Positions 49,151 to 61,829 of a DNA stretch of 64,000 bases are shown in pieces. A model generated the notes under the pieces. The model had not been told where the DNA came from. It saw only the letters and a list, made by a program, of their open reading frames with translations, and made no database searches. The stretch is from NCBI GenBank assembly GCA_013396655.1, contig WBMV01000443.1:497871-561870 (forward strand), in the 5' to 3' direction. The first letter of the stretch is position 1. Each line of letters starts with the position of its first letter. This stretch comes from Campylorhamphus procurvoides. Lineage: Eukaryota; Chordata; Aves; Passeriformes; Dendrocolaptidae. Position numbers and translations under genes: made by a program.

Positions 49151-52100
49151 GGTTCTTGCATCTCCTCCTTAATGAATAAATCATTATGTGGCAACATGAA
49201 AAAATGCTTTCCTGTGGCTGAGGCTTTTATTTTTTAAGAACTTTATTCTAAGTAAGAGGATAACAACTCTCTGCCCCTCCAGGTAGCTACAACACAGCAG
49301 TACTCATTGTCTGCAGAGCTGTTTCATATAAATATTATGTGTGTTTAACAGATGCCTTCTGATATCAATCCCATCCATGCATGTGTTTTATCTCCTGTAT
49401 TTTCTCCTGTTGCATGATTGTTGGCTCTGTTTCACTGCAGTCTAAGCGTGCTCAGATCACGGCAAACAAAAAGGGTATCGGCAGGAGTGATGGTTGCACC
49501 TTCAGGTAACAGGGCTGAAGCACATACCACTGAGGCCACCTGGTGTACAGAGCAGAGCTGCAGTCCATCTGCCTGCTCCTTCAGCATAGCCTAGCACAGA
49601 AAATTAAACAAAACAACAACAACAATAAAAACGAATTAAAGAAGCCCTCAGTGTGTTTAGTGAGATCCTCCCTGACCTTGGTCTGTGCAGAAATGTGTGT
49701 GGCTGAACCAAGGAACCTGGAAAACAAAAGAGTGTACTGGTGTGGGAGGGGGCAGACCCCTAAAACACAGAGGGAAAGTGGAAAAGGCTCATTTTATGAA
49801 ATGGGTTGGTTCTTCAACGCTGACAGCATCAGCAAGAGTGATCGGAGATGAGCTCAGCCTTGCTCTTCCTCCTGAGCCCCACATATCCTCATTTGAGAGA
49901 GGGGAAAAAATTCCTTCATCCTAAGGGTCCTTGCGTGATGCAAACCCCCCAGCACAGGTGGATAAATTTGATCATCATCTTCCTTTATTTTACCCTTTTT
50001 TTCCCTCTTTTTTCCATCCATCTTGAAAAGTAGTTTGTCTCACCATTCGGGTGTGAGAACAGCCACAGTAAAGAGAGAAAAAAATTTTGCCATGAAATTA
50101 GGATTTAGAGTGACCACATGTAACTTGAGCTTGAAAGACTTCCATTGCCCTTGGCTTATACACATCTTACAGGCATTTGTAACAGAATTTCGGGGGCCAG
50201 GACCACATGGCTCTTCAGACAGATGTGGGTTATGGGCCTCTCAGTGCCTCTCATACCTATAAATATGTGAAACTCAGTGTCGTGTCCTGAGTGAGAGAAG
50301 CACATCAGATTTGTTACTATAGTGTGACTGACACAGAAATGTTTCTGTGACCACCACAGTCACAGGACGGGCACGATGCTGCATGGGCCAAGGATGTGAA
50401 CTATGGCACTGTCTCAAGAGCTGGAGCTCATGAGGAGCCATCCTTGGGTGAAGAGATGGTTGCCCATGTGAGAAGGTCCAGTACTCACATCCCCTGCTCT
50501 GTGTGGGGGACACGAGTTCTTTATGAACCAGCCTGGGATATTCTCCATGCCTGACTTTTTGGCTCCAGCAGAAACCTGATAAGCTGAATTTTTTCTCTGG
50601 TTTTAAGACTCTAGTCTTAAACTTCTGCTCTGCAAAAACACAAAATGTCATAGAGCTGGTGGAGGGAGAGGAAATGGGCTTCAAATATACTATATTCTCC
50701 CTGACTGAGGAAAAAATTAGCATAATCAAGTTACAAATTATTTGAAATTTAAGCAGAGCCCTTAGAGAAGTCAGTCTGCACAGAAACTTCATGGGAAAAC
50801 CATGCAGTCTCCATGAATGTGAAGTAGATTATTTTTGTTAAATCAAAGACAGAGTGCTCTATTTGTCACCCATCTGCTGCAGTCTGGCTTGTACAGAAAA
50901 TCCTGCCCATACATCTTCCATATGTTAGGAGGCAATTTGAGTGTCTGGAAGTTAGTCATAGAGATAAGAAAGAGATGCAATGTCATCCCCAAAGAGGGCA
51001 AGTCTGCTCCCTGAAAAACATTCCACAGCAGAGACTGAATATTTTTTTTCTACTTTTTTTTTCTGTTCAGTGGCCTAAAAGAAATCTGAGAGAAAATCCT
51101 GGGCAGGTCTGTTATAAAATATGTTCAGGATTTCCAGCAAGGAAAAAAAAAAAAAAAAAGCATAATAACCAACTTCATTTGGGGTCAACTTGCAGGAATT
51201 TATTCGCTTCAAAAATAAACATCTTTTTATGTCCTGAGAGTATTTAGGGGTTCTTTTATCTAACTTTTTTTTTCTTTTCACTGTAATCAATTTTTTAATT
51301 TAAAAAAGAAATGTTTTGAAACAAAAGTAAAAATATTTCTTAAAAAAATACTGACATGAATTGCTTTGGCATTTCCTGAATTGAAACATTTTACGTAGAA
51401 CAGCATTTCAATGTGAATACTTTCAAAAACTGTGTCTTTTTGGGATAAAAGAATTTCCTGAAATTGGACCCAGGTTCATAAAGAGTTTGGCGTCTCCCTC
51501 AGAACTCCATCTCTTTACTACCATATCATGTTAATTGGGCAATGCTAGAAAGCCCCCCATTTACATTGCAACTGCTGGACAGAAAATCTCCTTGAGAACT
51601 ATATTTCACCTAAATGTCTCTCTGGCTTAATTTTCTCACTCCTTGGGAATATCTTTCCCAATTTTCCAACAGAGACTCTGGTGATGCAACTACTTTCACA
51701 CACCCAAATGCCTTCTAGCACAACAGACATATGAATGGCTTTTTAGAGGCCAAGCACTCAGAAAACAGACAACATATCAACAGCTTTTGTTCCCTCATGA
51801 CCAGATGCTAAAATAGAATTTAAACAAGCAAAATGAGTATCCACTGCAATGTCCCGTGTGTATAAATTCAGGGTACCTTTATATCCTAAGCCTCAGCTAG
51901 GACTAGGTCTGGTCTGGAGGTAATGCTGAGTCTAGACAGACTGTTATTGCAGAGGCAGCCAGGGCAGGTGTCTTTGTGGGTACAATGGATTTTTGTGTGT
52001 TTGTCACAGTGCATGGACCTTTACTGCAGAAGAAATTATAATGGACCTGCCAAAGATAAATGAACCACAACATCCCACTCATTATTAAAGGGACTTACTC

Positions 52101-53060
52101 TGTTGAAACTATCATGCATCAGGAAGCAGAATTCAAAATTAAAAAAATTAGGTATAGAAGAAACCAGTTAGCCTGTCCAGGCAATTTTCTTACTCTTGTG
52201 AGAGTTACCACCAGAACATTTGCTGATGTTCTCTTTTGCCTGGCTTAAAATCTTTCTTTTCAGGGATTTCAAATTATTTCATACCCCCATGGGTCTCTTT
52301 CTCAGAACATTTTCCTGTAAGGTCTGCCTAAATTTCACATTTTCTCTGTCTTAATTGAATCCTCTTGCTGCTAGCTTTACCCTGGGTATCACGCCAAATA
52401 ATTGCTGTTCTCCTTCTGTGTTAACAATCTCTTGAAGTTTGGCTTCTCCTAACTCTTCTTAATTGCCTCTTCCACTGTATGCATATAGATATGATTCGTT
52501 TAATTCTCCCTATAAATCCATGCCTCAAGCCTTCTGATCAGAGGAGAGCAACTAAAATGAAGTGATTCTGCTCCTCAACAACTTTCTGGCAATACAGAGC
52601 TATTAATCAAATGCAATATTCCAGCAGCTGAATCATATATAAATGGAGACATACTATGCAGGTCGGAGCTGCAGTGATTTGTTTTGGCACACTCACCTAT
52701 AATTCACATGTCTAAAAAGTAGATGGTTAATCTACATTAGGCATCTGACCATCTTTTGAAAACTCGTAAGAGGGAGATACGAAGTCCTGGATGTATTCCA
52801 GGCAGTTTTGAACCACCCTTTGAGGGAAGAACATTTCTTTCTCTTTGTAGAAAAGTTGGGCCAGTCCCTTGGACATGGTGTGAAGATGCTGACATTTCAT
52901 CAACAGAGTCTTTCTGAGTTTAGTGAATGAAGCTGAGAGAGGGAGGCTGCTGACCAAGTGTTGGTGTTCTGGAAGAGCAGAACTGGTCTCTGTCATCCCT
53001 TCAGTGCACCACCTGGGTAGACACTGATTGCAATGGGGGCTGAGACATACTCAGGTGAAT
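49151..53060. other. Unique non-coding sequence, no gene recognised
   Basis: An A17 run is at 51143-51159 and a short AAC run at about 49612-49627. The 172-codon minus frame (50274-50792) is among the longest in the window. It shows no domain, no coding-like conservation motif and no promoter, and its length is within chance for 64 kb of AT-rich DNA. Confidence 0.5.
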
Positions 53061-53285
53061 TCATAGAATGGCAGAATGGTTTGGGTTGGAATGGACCTGA
53101 AAGACCAACTAGTTCCACCCTGCAGGGACACCTTCCACTAGCCCAGATTGGTCCAAGCCCCATCTAACCGAGCCTTGGATGCTTCCAGGGATCCAGGGGC
53201 AGCCACAGCTTCTCTGGGCAAACTGTGCCAAGGCCTGCCCACCCTCACAGCCAGGAATTCTTCCTAATGTCTAATCTAGGCATCC
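53061..53285 (-). mobile_element. CR1 LINE 3' end, avian tail
   Basis: The plus strand reads 'tcatagaatggcagaatggtttgggttggaatggacctgaaagacc', 'gcagggacaccttccactagcccag', 'gatccaggggcagccacagcttctctgggcaa', 'aaggcctgcccaccctcacagccaggaattcttcctaat'. It is 5'-truncated. The expected 'ccccctgcc.tgggcaggg' segment is shortened to 'ccctgcaggg', a small deletion. Confidence 0.95.
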
Positions 53286-54569
53286 AATTTCCAGGAGAAA
53301 ATACTGGGACAGTTGTATTCTCTTCTAAGTACTTTTTCAACTTCTACCCTCCTTACCAGGGGTTTCCCTTAAACTGATGAGAAGTGTTCCAAATCCCAAC
53401 AGTGTGCATTTCCATCTTTATTTCCAATTTTATAGGTCAAATTCTCGGTAATGTTTTCAAAGGTTTCCCATGGTGTCAAAGAAAAATGTGGATTCGTTCA
53501 GGTTCTACTTAGGGATCTTTTTATCTCGAAAGGGTTTTATTTTCATTCATCAGTATGTAAGAACTATGTCTAGCAAATATTTTATAGAATGAACCTTTAG
53601 TTCATTAAGGATCACCTTGAATTGATACTTATCTAATCATTGAAGTTATTTCTCTTCGTGAGCCTATAACACTGGTGCTTCCAGAATGTAAAGATCTGAT
53701 CCTTTAATTAAAGACAGTGTTCAAAGTGTTAGAGGATAGCTCCTTCTGTTTCCTTAAAGCTTCATGATCTCAGCTTTCAGCATCCAAGCCTTTTAAAGGC
53801 AGTCAATGGTTTCTTGTCTTGTCTTCTCAACAAAATACTTAAATGGCACCTGATTTTCAGAAGACATTCATGGCTTTTGCATTGAAAATCAGGCTGCTCT
53901 GATGAAAGGTGCAATAGAATTCTCCCTGTACTCATGCTACTTTGCATATTTTGTGGACTTACTGAAACTTTAGCCCAATTTATGATACTTGAAGAGCTAG
54001 TGCTTTCTAACAGGGCTCCTGTGAGGTTAGGTCAGGTTGTGAGAGGGATGATCTTCCAACCAGGTAAAGACACACTTGTACTGCAGAGCCCTGAGACCCA
54101 CTTTTTCGTGCAGTGAGGCAAAGGAAATCTGAAGTTCCCTCACTGAATCAAAATAATTTCAAAACTGAAATTTGTCATTATCATCATCACCATCATCATC
54201 TATTGCTTTAAGCAGCTTCCCTCCTTCTACTCCCTCAGAATGTGTGTCTTAAAGCCAACATGTTGAAGCAAGAAAACCCCATAACGAAGGGAAACATAGT
54301 GGATTTGGTGGACTTTGAGAAAGGGTGGTGTTGATTGGGACACACAGAAGTTTCTCTTGTCTCCATCTGGCTAAAAAATACCCCAAATTCATTTATACTT
54401 TTGGAATAATTAAATTAGGGTTTTTGACTGTGTTAATTGTGTCAGCCTCCTAAGTAATAATTCCCCAGTGGTGCCCGTGTCCCCTGAAGGAATAGGCTCC
54501 CATAGCTCCTCCAATGCTGCAGTTACTTAATACCATGCTTATTATCAGTAAAAAGTAACAGATAGAGAT
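53286..54569. other. Unique non-coding sequence, no gene recognised
   Basis: A TCA trinucleotide run lies at about 54176-54200. No coding frame above 60 codons has any recognisable feature. Confidence 0.5.
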
Positions 54570-54668
54570 CCTGGGCCTGGAGAGGAACGTTATAATCATC
54601 TAGTTTGACTTCCTTTGTAATAACAGTACCACAACTTTTATTTGAGTTATAACATCTCCCTCTAAGTC
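54570..54668 (-). mobile_element. Ancient CR1 remnant (antisense tail)
   Basis: The plus strand 'cctggagaggaacgttataatcatctagtttgacttcctttgtaataacagtaccacaac' parallels the antisense tail of old amniote CR1 ('aggccagaagggaccattatgatcatctagtctgacctcctgtataacacaggccatagaac'). This is the best of the old remnants by eye. It lacks the features of the young avian tails. Confidence 0.65.
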
Positions 54669-56615
54669 TGAGTATTTTTAGGAATGAAGAAATCATTATA
54701 GCCTCACTTAAGTTGTTCATGTCTTTCACCATTTTCATATTCCTAATCTCAGCTTCAGATCAGGTGATTTATAGACTGAAGCAGACTGACTATTAACAGG
54801 TGACTCCTCTAGTACAGACTTCTCTTACAGTTTTCCTAGGTAAATAGCTGATATTCTTAAACTCACTACAGTAAAAATAAAAATTAATAGTCAAATATTA
54901 TAATTCTGATTTGCCACTGCTTTGTTTTGCCTGTGGCTGTATAAGTTTATCCACATACTAGGGAGAAAACAAAAATAAAAGGTAAGTCCATACTAAGAAG
55001 AAATGTAAACAATCTGAACTCTCAGAACACTTTTCATTAGTATTTAAAGCAGTACTTGGAAATGAGAACATTTATTTGAATCTCAGATTTTATTTATCAG
55101 GTCTACCCCATAGGCATTGTATAGTTCTCATTTCTTAAATTGTGGCAAATACTGGCCATTTTGTTTAATGTTAAAGAAGGCCCAAAGCTGATGATCAGTC
55201 TCGTTCCTAGACTTTAAATAAAATGTGCATAAAGCACACAAGATTTTGTAAAAAGTGACAGACATGCATCATAGCTAGTCATACTTGACTATCTAACTAC
55301 ACAACAAGTTTAGGAAAGCATTGGCAGCCTTCAATAAAAATTCTGTATCCATAGCAAACTCTCTTAACCCTCCTACCACCACACCCCAACTGAGATTCAA
55401 GTCCACTGATGTCTGTCTGCTCAAGACATAGGAATGGGTTTGGACACATGCCTTTTCCCAAACGTCATTAGATGGGAATGTTCTTAGTTGGTGTTTTGTT
55501 TTGTGTATTTCTTTTGGAGACAAATAGATCAAAGCATTCAGTTTAAGGAAAAAACAAGCCCATGCTGCAAAACTCAGTGAGCAAGCACTGGAGATTGATG
55601 CTGATGTTCTCCAAGTGCTGGAATTCATTTTGCAGAGTTTGTCACTTTTCTAATTGAAAAAGCTGTCTCCGCAACATTTAGCAACTAAAAATACCAAGCA
55701 ATGAAGCACAAGGAGGGGAAAAAAAAAAGCCAAGCACTCAGCAGCAGACATCTGCCACCCTGATTTTCAGGCCATGCAGCAAGGACACTGAGAAATGGAG
55801 CACAGAGGTGTCCCCATCAGCACATCTCCAGGGCAATGCATCCTGGAGTGGGGCATGCAGGCTTTCAAAAAATAAAACAAGGGAAATCTTATAATCAGCA
55901 ATTGACTGTAGGTATGTGAATAAAGATTTGCTTAACACTTAATGCTTAATATTAATTCTACATCCAAATGATAGGCAGCAAGACAGAAGATTTGAGATCT
56001 TCAATAAATACAGATTCAGTGTAAAAATAGATTCTGCCTCTTTGCCTTCTCTCACCAGTTCCATCTCTTGTTTTGTGGTAAAATTTGAGGGAAAAAATAT
56101 CTGGGAATCAGGTTCTGGATTCACTTCTGCATAGCAAGGAAAAAAAAATCAAGTTACAGGTATTCAAAAGTCACCCTGAAATCAGATAAAGTCACAAAAT
56201 AGAATTAGTGATTATTTTTTCACTTCTGGGTTTGGGGAGTAGGGTTGTATCTTGAATGTATTTATTTGGTCAGTTATTTGGGGGGGGAGATGGTGATGTG
56301 CTTTTTGTGTACATGTGTGTGTGTAAATGGATCTTCTGAATGAAAGCTACAGCACCAGTGTTTCACTCCATGACTTCAGTCAATGTAAAAAGCTAACTGA
56401 ATGGGCAGGAGCATGTGAACACAGGCTGCCCAGATTTCAGGGCTAAGGATCTGTTAGCTTACCAGAACTCTATTTTACACCCATTGCAAATTTGGAAATC
56501 GGTCCAAATCATTCTGATTCATTATAACCATGTCAAAGTGGGGGAGTAATCTAAACTGCTGGAGCTCTTCTTGTAGTGGGTGTAGAGTACTCACCCAGGG
56601 GAGTCAAAGAAACTT
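54669..56615. other. Unique non-coding sequence, no gene recognised
   Basis: No gene or further transposon is recognised. The 111-codon minus frame at 55293-55628 has no domain. A G8 run followed by a short GT run occurs at about 56281-56325. Confidence 0.5.
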
Positions 56616-56675
56616 CTCCAAGGGCTGGAGCTGCTCTGTTCCACAGCCAGGCTGGGAGAGCTGGGGGGCTCACCT
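56616..56675 (+). mobile_element. CR1 LINE fragment truncated at an N
   Basis: 'ccaagggctggagctgctctgttccacagccaggctgggagagctggggggctcacct' is the sense strand of the CR1 region seen in antisense at 42.77-42.83 kb. It ends exactly at the N at 56676, after which CR1 is not recognisable. The rest of this insertion was therefore probably lost in the assembly gap. Confidence 0.85.
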
Positions 56676-56676
56676 N
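56676..56676. other. Single-N assembly gap inside CR1
   Basis: One N interrupts the CR1 fragment. Unlike the other two N positions, no direct repeat flanks it, so sequence is more likely missing here than duplicated. Confidence 0.9.
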
Positions 56677-56835
56677 GACTGTCTATGCCTGTCCCAAATG
56701 AGCACAACTGATCAGAGGATATTTCTCTAGCACCTACAAGCGGAGTCAAGCCCCTTAGCAAACATCAAAGCATCTACATTTTACATGACTAAACTGAGGC
56801 CACAGAAATTCTACTCGTTGGATCTCAAGCTGCTC

Positions 56836-57273
56836 TTAGCAGCTTTGTAAGCTGGCACAGTATTTCGATGGGTTTCGGAGTGAGAAATGTAACTGTGATG
56901 CTTCACCAGTATCAACACCAAAGCACAAAATGCTGACTGCTGAGAAGACCTTGGCAGCATTTCTGTAAACAGACACTTGAATACACAGAAAAGCAAAGAA
57001 ACAGAAATCTACAAGAAGCTGTGATTTGTGCCCTGCTGTAAATGATCGGACTTGATGACCACAAAATTTCCAGATGAATTTGTGGTAGATAGCAAACTCA
57101 GTGACCTCATAAACATAAAAAAGGCATAGTTCCTTAGCTGTAGGTAGGAACGAGCTACTAACATTGTGTCCAATGGAAAAGCAATGCAGCTGAAATGCAT
57201 TGAGGTAATTGTTCTGCCCATCAAAGGTGATGGCAATGCAATACTGGGTACACTTCAGGAAATTTTCAGTCCT
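56836..57273 (-). other. Exon-like open frame, unproven
   Basis: On the minus strand an open frame of 145 codons runs from an acceptor-like 'ttttcttaaattcctag|agg' (AG at 57275-57274) to a TAA at 56838-56836. It has no methionine, so it could only be an internal or terminal exon. Within it a donor-like GTTAGT begins at 57162, which would define a 111-nt, phase-0 exon of 37 residues (57163-57273) with three cysteines and the string CIAITFDGQNNYLNAFQLHC. I do not recognise the protein. A frame of this length is expected by chance about once in a window of this size and composition, and no partner exon was found. It may well be spurious. Confidence 0.15.
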
Positions 57274-57596
57274 CTAGGAATTTAAGAAAATGCATTATCC
57301 CTGCAAGGATCCATTGAACTTTTGTTTCCAGCCCAGCCAAAGCCACTGAGTTCAGGAACGTTTTCTCCCTCATCTCTGCCCTTGTCCTAATCAATTTTTC
57401 CCAGAGACATCTCAATGCAACCTCTCACACACACACAAAACACAGACCCTGCACATTTTTCCAAGAGGATTTAGAGCTAGAGAAGCCCACATAAGACTAT
57501 GAATCACGAGGATATAAAAGAACTAAAATATAAAAGTCCTCTTCCAGCTCTGTTGACTCTGGTCAAACTCGTTAGCCCAACTCAAATGCTGCCTCT

Positions 57597-57623
57597 CTCA
57601 TTACTGTAAATAACAGTAATGAG
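57597..57623. repeat. Perfect 11-bp inverted repeat with 5-nt loop
   Basis: CTCATTACTGT is followed by AAATA and then ACAGTAATGAG. Both arms match perfectly. It is too short for a microRNA precursor. It may be a chance palindrome or a paired homeodomain-type site, as each arm contains ATTA. Confidence 0.85.
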
Positions 57624-60600
57624 GTCTCCTTTCTCCTCAAATATCATAATTTTGACCAAAATGCCCAATTTTTTCACAAAAACATGAAAATATTCAAGGA
57701 ACTCTCTGCACTCTCTTTTATTCCCTTGTCTGGTGCCACAGGGGTCCTGACTCTGCATTTTAAGTCCCTCTAACTTGATTAAATGCACCATCCTATTTGT
57801 ATACTCTTTTCCCCCAGGTCAGGCTATGGGACACTCCTCTCAACAGAGCAAATTGACCTCATTTTTAGCAGGGGCATCTCCTGCCACAGAAGGTCTTGTC
57901 TGACCTCCAAAGCCCTGGATGGAACCCTGATCTGATCCAGTGGGAGTTTGCTTTAGGATAGTCTGTGTAGCACAAGACAGCACCTGCCACAGAAATGCTT
58001 TGCCTTTTCACGACCAAAGTTGGATTCAGAGGGCAAAATCAGTCTAAATACACAATTATTAGCTCTTCATTTCCTTTAACCTCCTTGAAGAGATGATTTC
58101 CAACAGAATGTGTCAGCCGCTGCTCATTAACTGCTGATGAGAAATTCAGGGAATGGTTGAGGACAAGGACACAGTAAAAACAAAAAAAGAATGTAGGAAA
58201 CAAGTATTCATGGAAATCTGCAAGCCTGGGACTTTGGCCACAAAAATAATATTTCCCTTTTCATCCTCCTTGTTGTTACTAATATTTTCTTTTCTTAACT
58301 TAGTCCTTCTTGCTAAAATTAGGCAACAGCAGAAAATTTTATGCGAACTGAGCAACATATCCCTCAAAAAACAACCTGACTAGTGGATTGGCAAGGGTGG
58401 GGTCTGCACAGCACTGGATCTATGGCTCTGCTTGCCACTCCCAGCATGAGCTCCCAGCTGCAAACAAGACAGTGCTGCTCCTGGTCCAGGACTTGCTCAA
58501 ACACTTTGCCAGAAGCCACATGGCTTGGCTGGTCACTGAATCCTGTGATCTAAAGCCAGCACCATCTCTTGCCTGGGGATCCAGGCTGGAAAAGAGCATA
58601 GGGGTTGTCACACTGGATCAGCTTAATTGCCCAAAGAGCCAGCCCTTGGTTTTTGAGAACTGCTGTTAGCAGGTGCTTCAAAGGAGCTGCAATGGCTGGG
58701 ATGGAGCTGTCTGCCCATAAGAGAGGCTTTTCAGTCCCAGACCATTGTGGGTTGGCTTGTGCCCTACAACATGGAAGTTTAACGTGTTCTCTGAGACAAG
58801 AAACATCCCAGTCACCTCACCCAGAGTGGGACACAGGCTGGCCTGAGCTGCACAATTGCTCTGAATTCATGGCATTTATGTCCAAATTGAGAGCACTCCC
58901 TTCAATCCAGCTGCAAATGTTTCCATCAAATATATAAACCTCACACTTCTGCTGTCTACTGGGTAGAGCAAGCAACATATTGCACACCGTGCACATTGCT
59001 GTCACTCTTGGTTTCAGCTTATTTTTCTGATGGCCGTGAGCTACACTTGAGTGAAGAGCCCTCTTGTACTTTTTGCTGTGTCTTTCCAACCTGTTGGCAA
59101 CAATGACAGCTTGAAATTCTCAGGTTAATCCTGAGCTAGGTACAACAAATCCCTTATATGCATTTGAAATCGTGCTGTCTTCAGATTGTATCACCTTTCC
59201 CCTTTTGCCTTGGCTATAAAAAAGCAGCTAATCCTAAGCTTCTACAAGAAATCATAATGAAAGCAAAACATCAAAGACTTTCTCAAACTTCATAGAAGTC
59301 TCAAGCTCCAGTTTTAGCTCTCTTTAGGGATAAAAGTGAGGGGAAATAAGTATTTTCTCCTCCCTAGTGTATCTAATCCAGACAGAAATGCCATGACAGA
59401 ATTTTTTGGTATTATTTTTCAGTGTGGACATCAGGTTCCTCACCTGAAGTTCCTGATGGCATCCCAGCAATCCGAATGTCCCTACTGTTTCTAGAAATCA
59501 ATGACATTGTCCTTAAAATAAGTGATAGAAAGCAGCACCAAGAAACCTGAAGATTTGACAGTGCTGCCAGTGTTGTACAGATCTCCAAAAGCTAACAATG
59601 GCCATGGCTTTGAAATACTGCTGATTCCTTCACTTCCCATTTCCCCCTGTCCCAGTGGTGTCATTTGGAAATACATTACAGCTGAAAGACTTTGAGATGT
59701 TTTAATTACATGTGACTAAAACTTGCTGTTGCTAGAATTAGTGCGCCTATGCTTACGATTTATAGGTCTCTGTTTCGACACTAGTGAGGTCATAAATAAC
59801 ATGAAATGGGCCCTTTAGTATTAGAAAATTCAGCGCTCCTCTCTAAGCCCTGACACACATATACACTCAGAAACCCTTGTACGGCTTGTGCTGAGTGTGG
59901 TATGAAATACAATACAACTGCACAGGGTGAGGGAGAAGAGCAGGGTAATAAATAATTTATCTGCAGAGTATGAACGCTGACCCTTTGGGCAAGAACGTCC
60001 CCTTTTTTCACTGGGGTGGGAGAACTTGCTGCACTTACGGGTTGATGTGGGTGTTTAATGGGTGATTATTTCTGTGGTGCACGGGCTCTACTTAGACCTG
60101 TCTGTCAGAAAACTGTGTTAGAGGTGGAGGAAACAAGTGAGGTAAAAGAAGTATTTTTGACCTCCTATGTCAAATGTGAGGATGTTTTTCAGGGGAGGAA
60201 GCATGTATGGGGCATGGAGTTGTGCAAAGTAATGAAGATCTGTCTCCTGGGCACTGTCTCTGACTTGCATCTCTTTGGCCATTTTTTGTGGGGAAAAATA
60301 GTGGAGATTTATTCTTCAAATCACTGAATTCTGGGGAGGATTCCGTATGATGAGTAATTTTCCATACTGCAGTACCTACACCACCCACAAATGGAGCTGA
60401 CCTGTAGGGTCAGAGTGGGAAAAAAACCTGTCCTAGCCCAGGATAGAGATACACGAGCTGTGTCTTAGGCATGATTTTTTTCTCTGTAGACAGATGGTCT
60501 GGGATTGCTGTCAGGAAAATGCTTTCAGATCTTTCCATCACAGGCACTAGAGAAGGGCAAAGTTTTAACACGATACAAGTAACACTGACAAAGTACACCT

Positions 60601-61667
60601 TAGAAAACAATTCTGTGAATTTTGCCTTCTTTCTCCTTTAAGATGAGGTGACAAACAGCTCATATTCTGACTCTTGCTGTTCTCCCATTTGTTAACTACG
60701 TAGTTGCTGCATATGGGAGGCTTTATGTGGTTCCTAAGAAAGTCACTTTAGCAGTTTATTGTCTGGAACTCAAACTTCAAATGGACATTTTTATCTTAAC
60801 ACACAGCTTTTCCCAAGCTATTGTTTCTGTTCACCATTGAGAGTGAGCTTCAGGATAAGGTGTGAGAACCTGAGTAATAAATACAGCATTTTATTTCACT
60901 ACTTGCAATATTCTCTATTATTTTCTGGAAGGGTTGGTACATTTGCTGATTATTTAAAAAAAAAGGGAAGCAGGGGTTTATGAAATAAAGACAAAAAGAC
61001 ACTCATGAATTTTCCACTTTCAAGGGGGAATAATAACTTAGCTAGTAAGGCTGAACAAGTGACTGCAAAAGAATTCATTTTGATACAAATTTGTCTCAGA
61101 ACAGGCAAAAATTTGAGGCATAGAGATAATTCAGACAGGGGCATCCAAGGAGATACAGTCTCTTGTAATGCTTTGTAGAAAGTATGGAATTTTTTAAGGA
61201 AATTACAAACTTACAATTTTGCAGTCAAAATGGCAGGCTATAACAGAGTTTTGTTTTGTCCTGTTGCCATTCTCTTGGAAAAGCTAGGATACCTCATTCC
61301 TGTATACCTTTCTCATTCTCTTTTTCTCCCTTCATGGTGAAACCTATGTCACTGGCCAAGCTGCAGTGTGAAATAGTAGATGATAGAGGAAAATAAGAGT
61401 ATAAGGAAACAGAAAATGTTATGAAAACATGTTCAAATGTCAGTGTTTCTGGGGTTCTATATACAGTTTGGAAGGAAAAGACAACGTTTTTCTGTGGAAA
61501 AAAGGACATCGTAACACAACCTCTGGCAAAAGAAAAAAATAAAGGTTAAAAATATGATGCTCAGATCTCAAGTATGTGTTTGAACCCTATTTGCAACAGA
61601 GTACAAAACACTGTAACTTTATTTTCATCAGTTTGTAGCAAATCCTGATGTGCAATGTGCATAAACT

Positions 61668-61829
61668 AATAGAATGGTTTGTGTTGGAAGGGACTTTATA
61701 ATTCATCTCACTCCACCCCATTGCCATGGGCAGGGACACCTTCCACTATCCCAGGTTGCTCCAAGACCTGTCCAGCCTGACTTTGGACACTTCCAGGGAT
61801 GGGGCAGCCCCAGCTTCTTTGGGCAACAG
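61668..61829 (-). mobile_element. CR1 LINE 3' end, avian tail
   Basis: The plus strand reads 'atagaatggtttgtgttggaagggacttta', 'attgccatgggcagggacaccttccactatcccaggttgctccaagacctgtccagcc' and 'ggacacttccagggatggggcagccccagcttctttgggcaac'. This is a short 5'-truncated copy. The 173-codon plus frame 61674-62195 begins inside it in antisense and is not a gene. Confidence 0.94.

Larger units (their letters stand above)
56677..61667. other. Mostly unique non-coding sequence
   Basis: It holds the exon-like minus frame near 57.2 kb and a hairpin at 57.6 kb, listed separately. A short CA run is at about 57425-57438. Frames at 58388-58669 and 58605-58937 overlap in different phases in a slightly GC-richer patch and show no domain. 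Nothing else is recognised. Confidence 0.45.

Noticed and set aside
50274..50792. 172-codon minus-strand frame, among the longest open frames
   Set aside because: It has no recognisable domain, signal or splice context. A frame of this length is plausible by chance in 64 kb of AT-rich DNA read in six frames.
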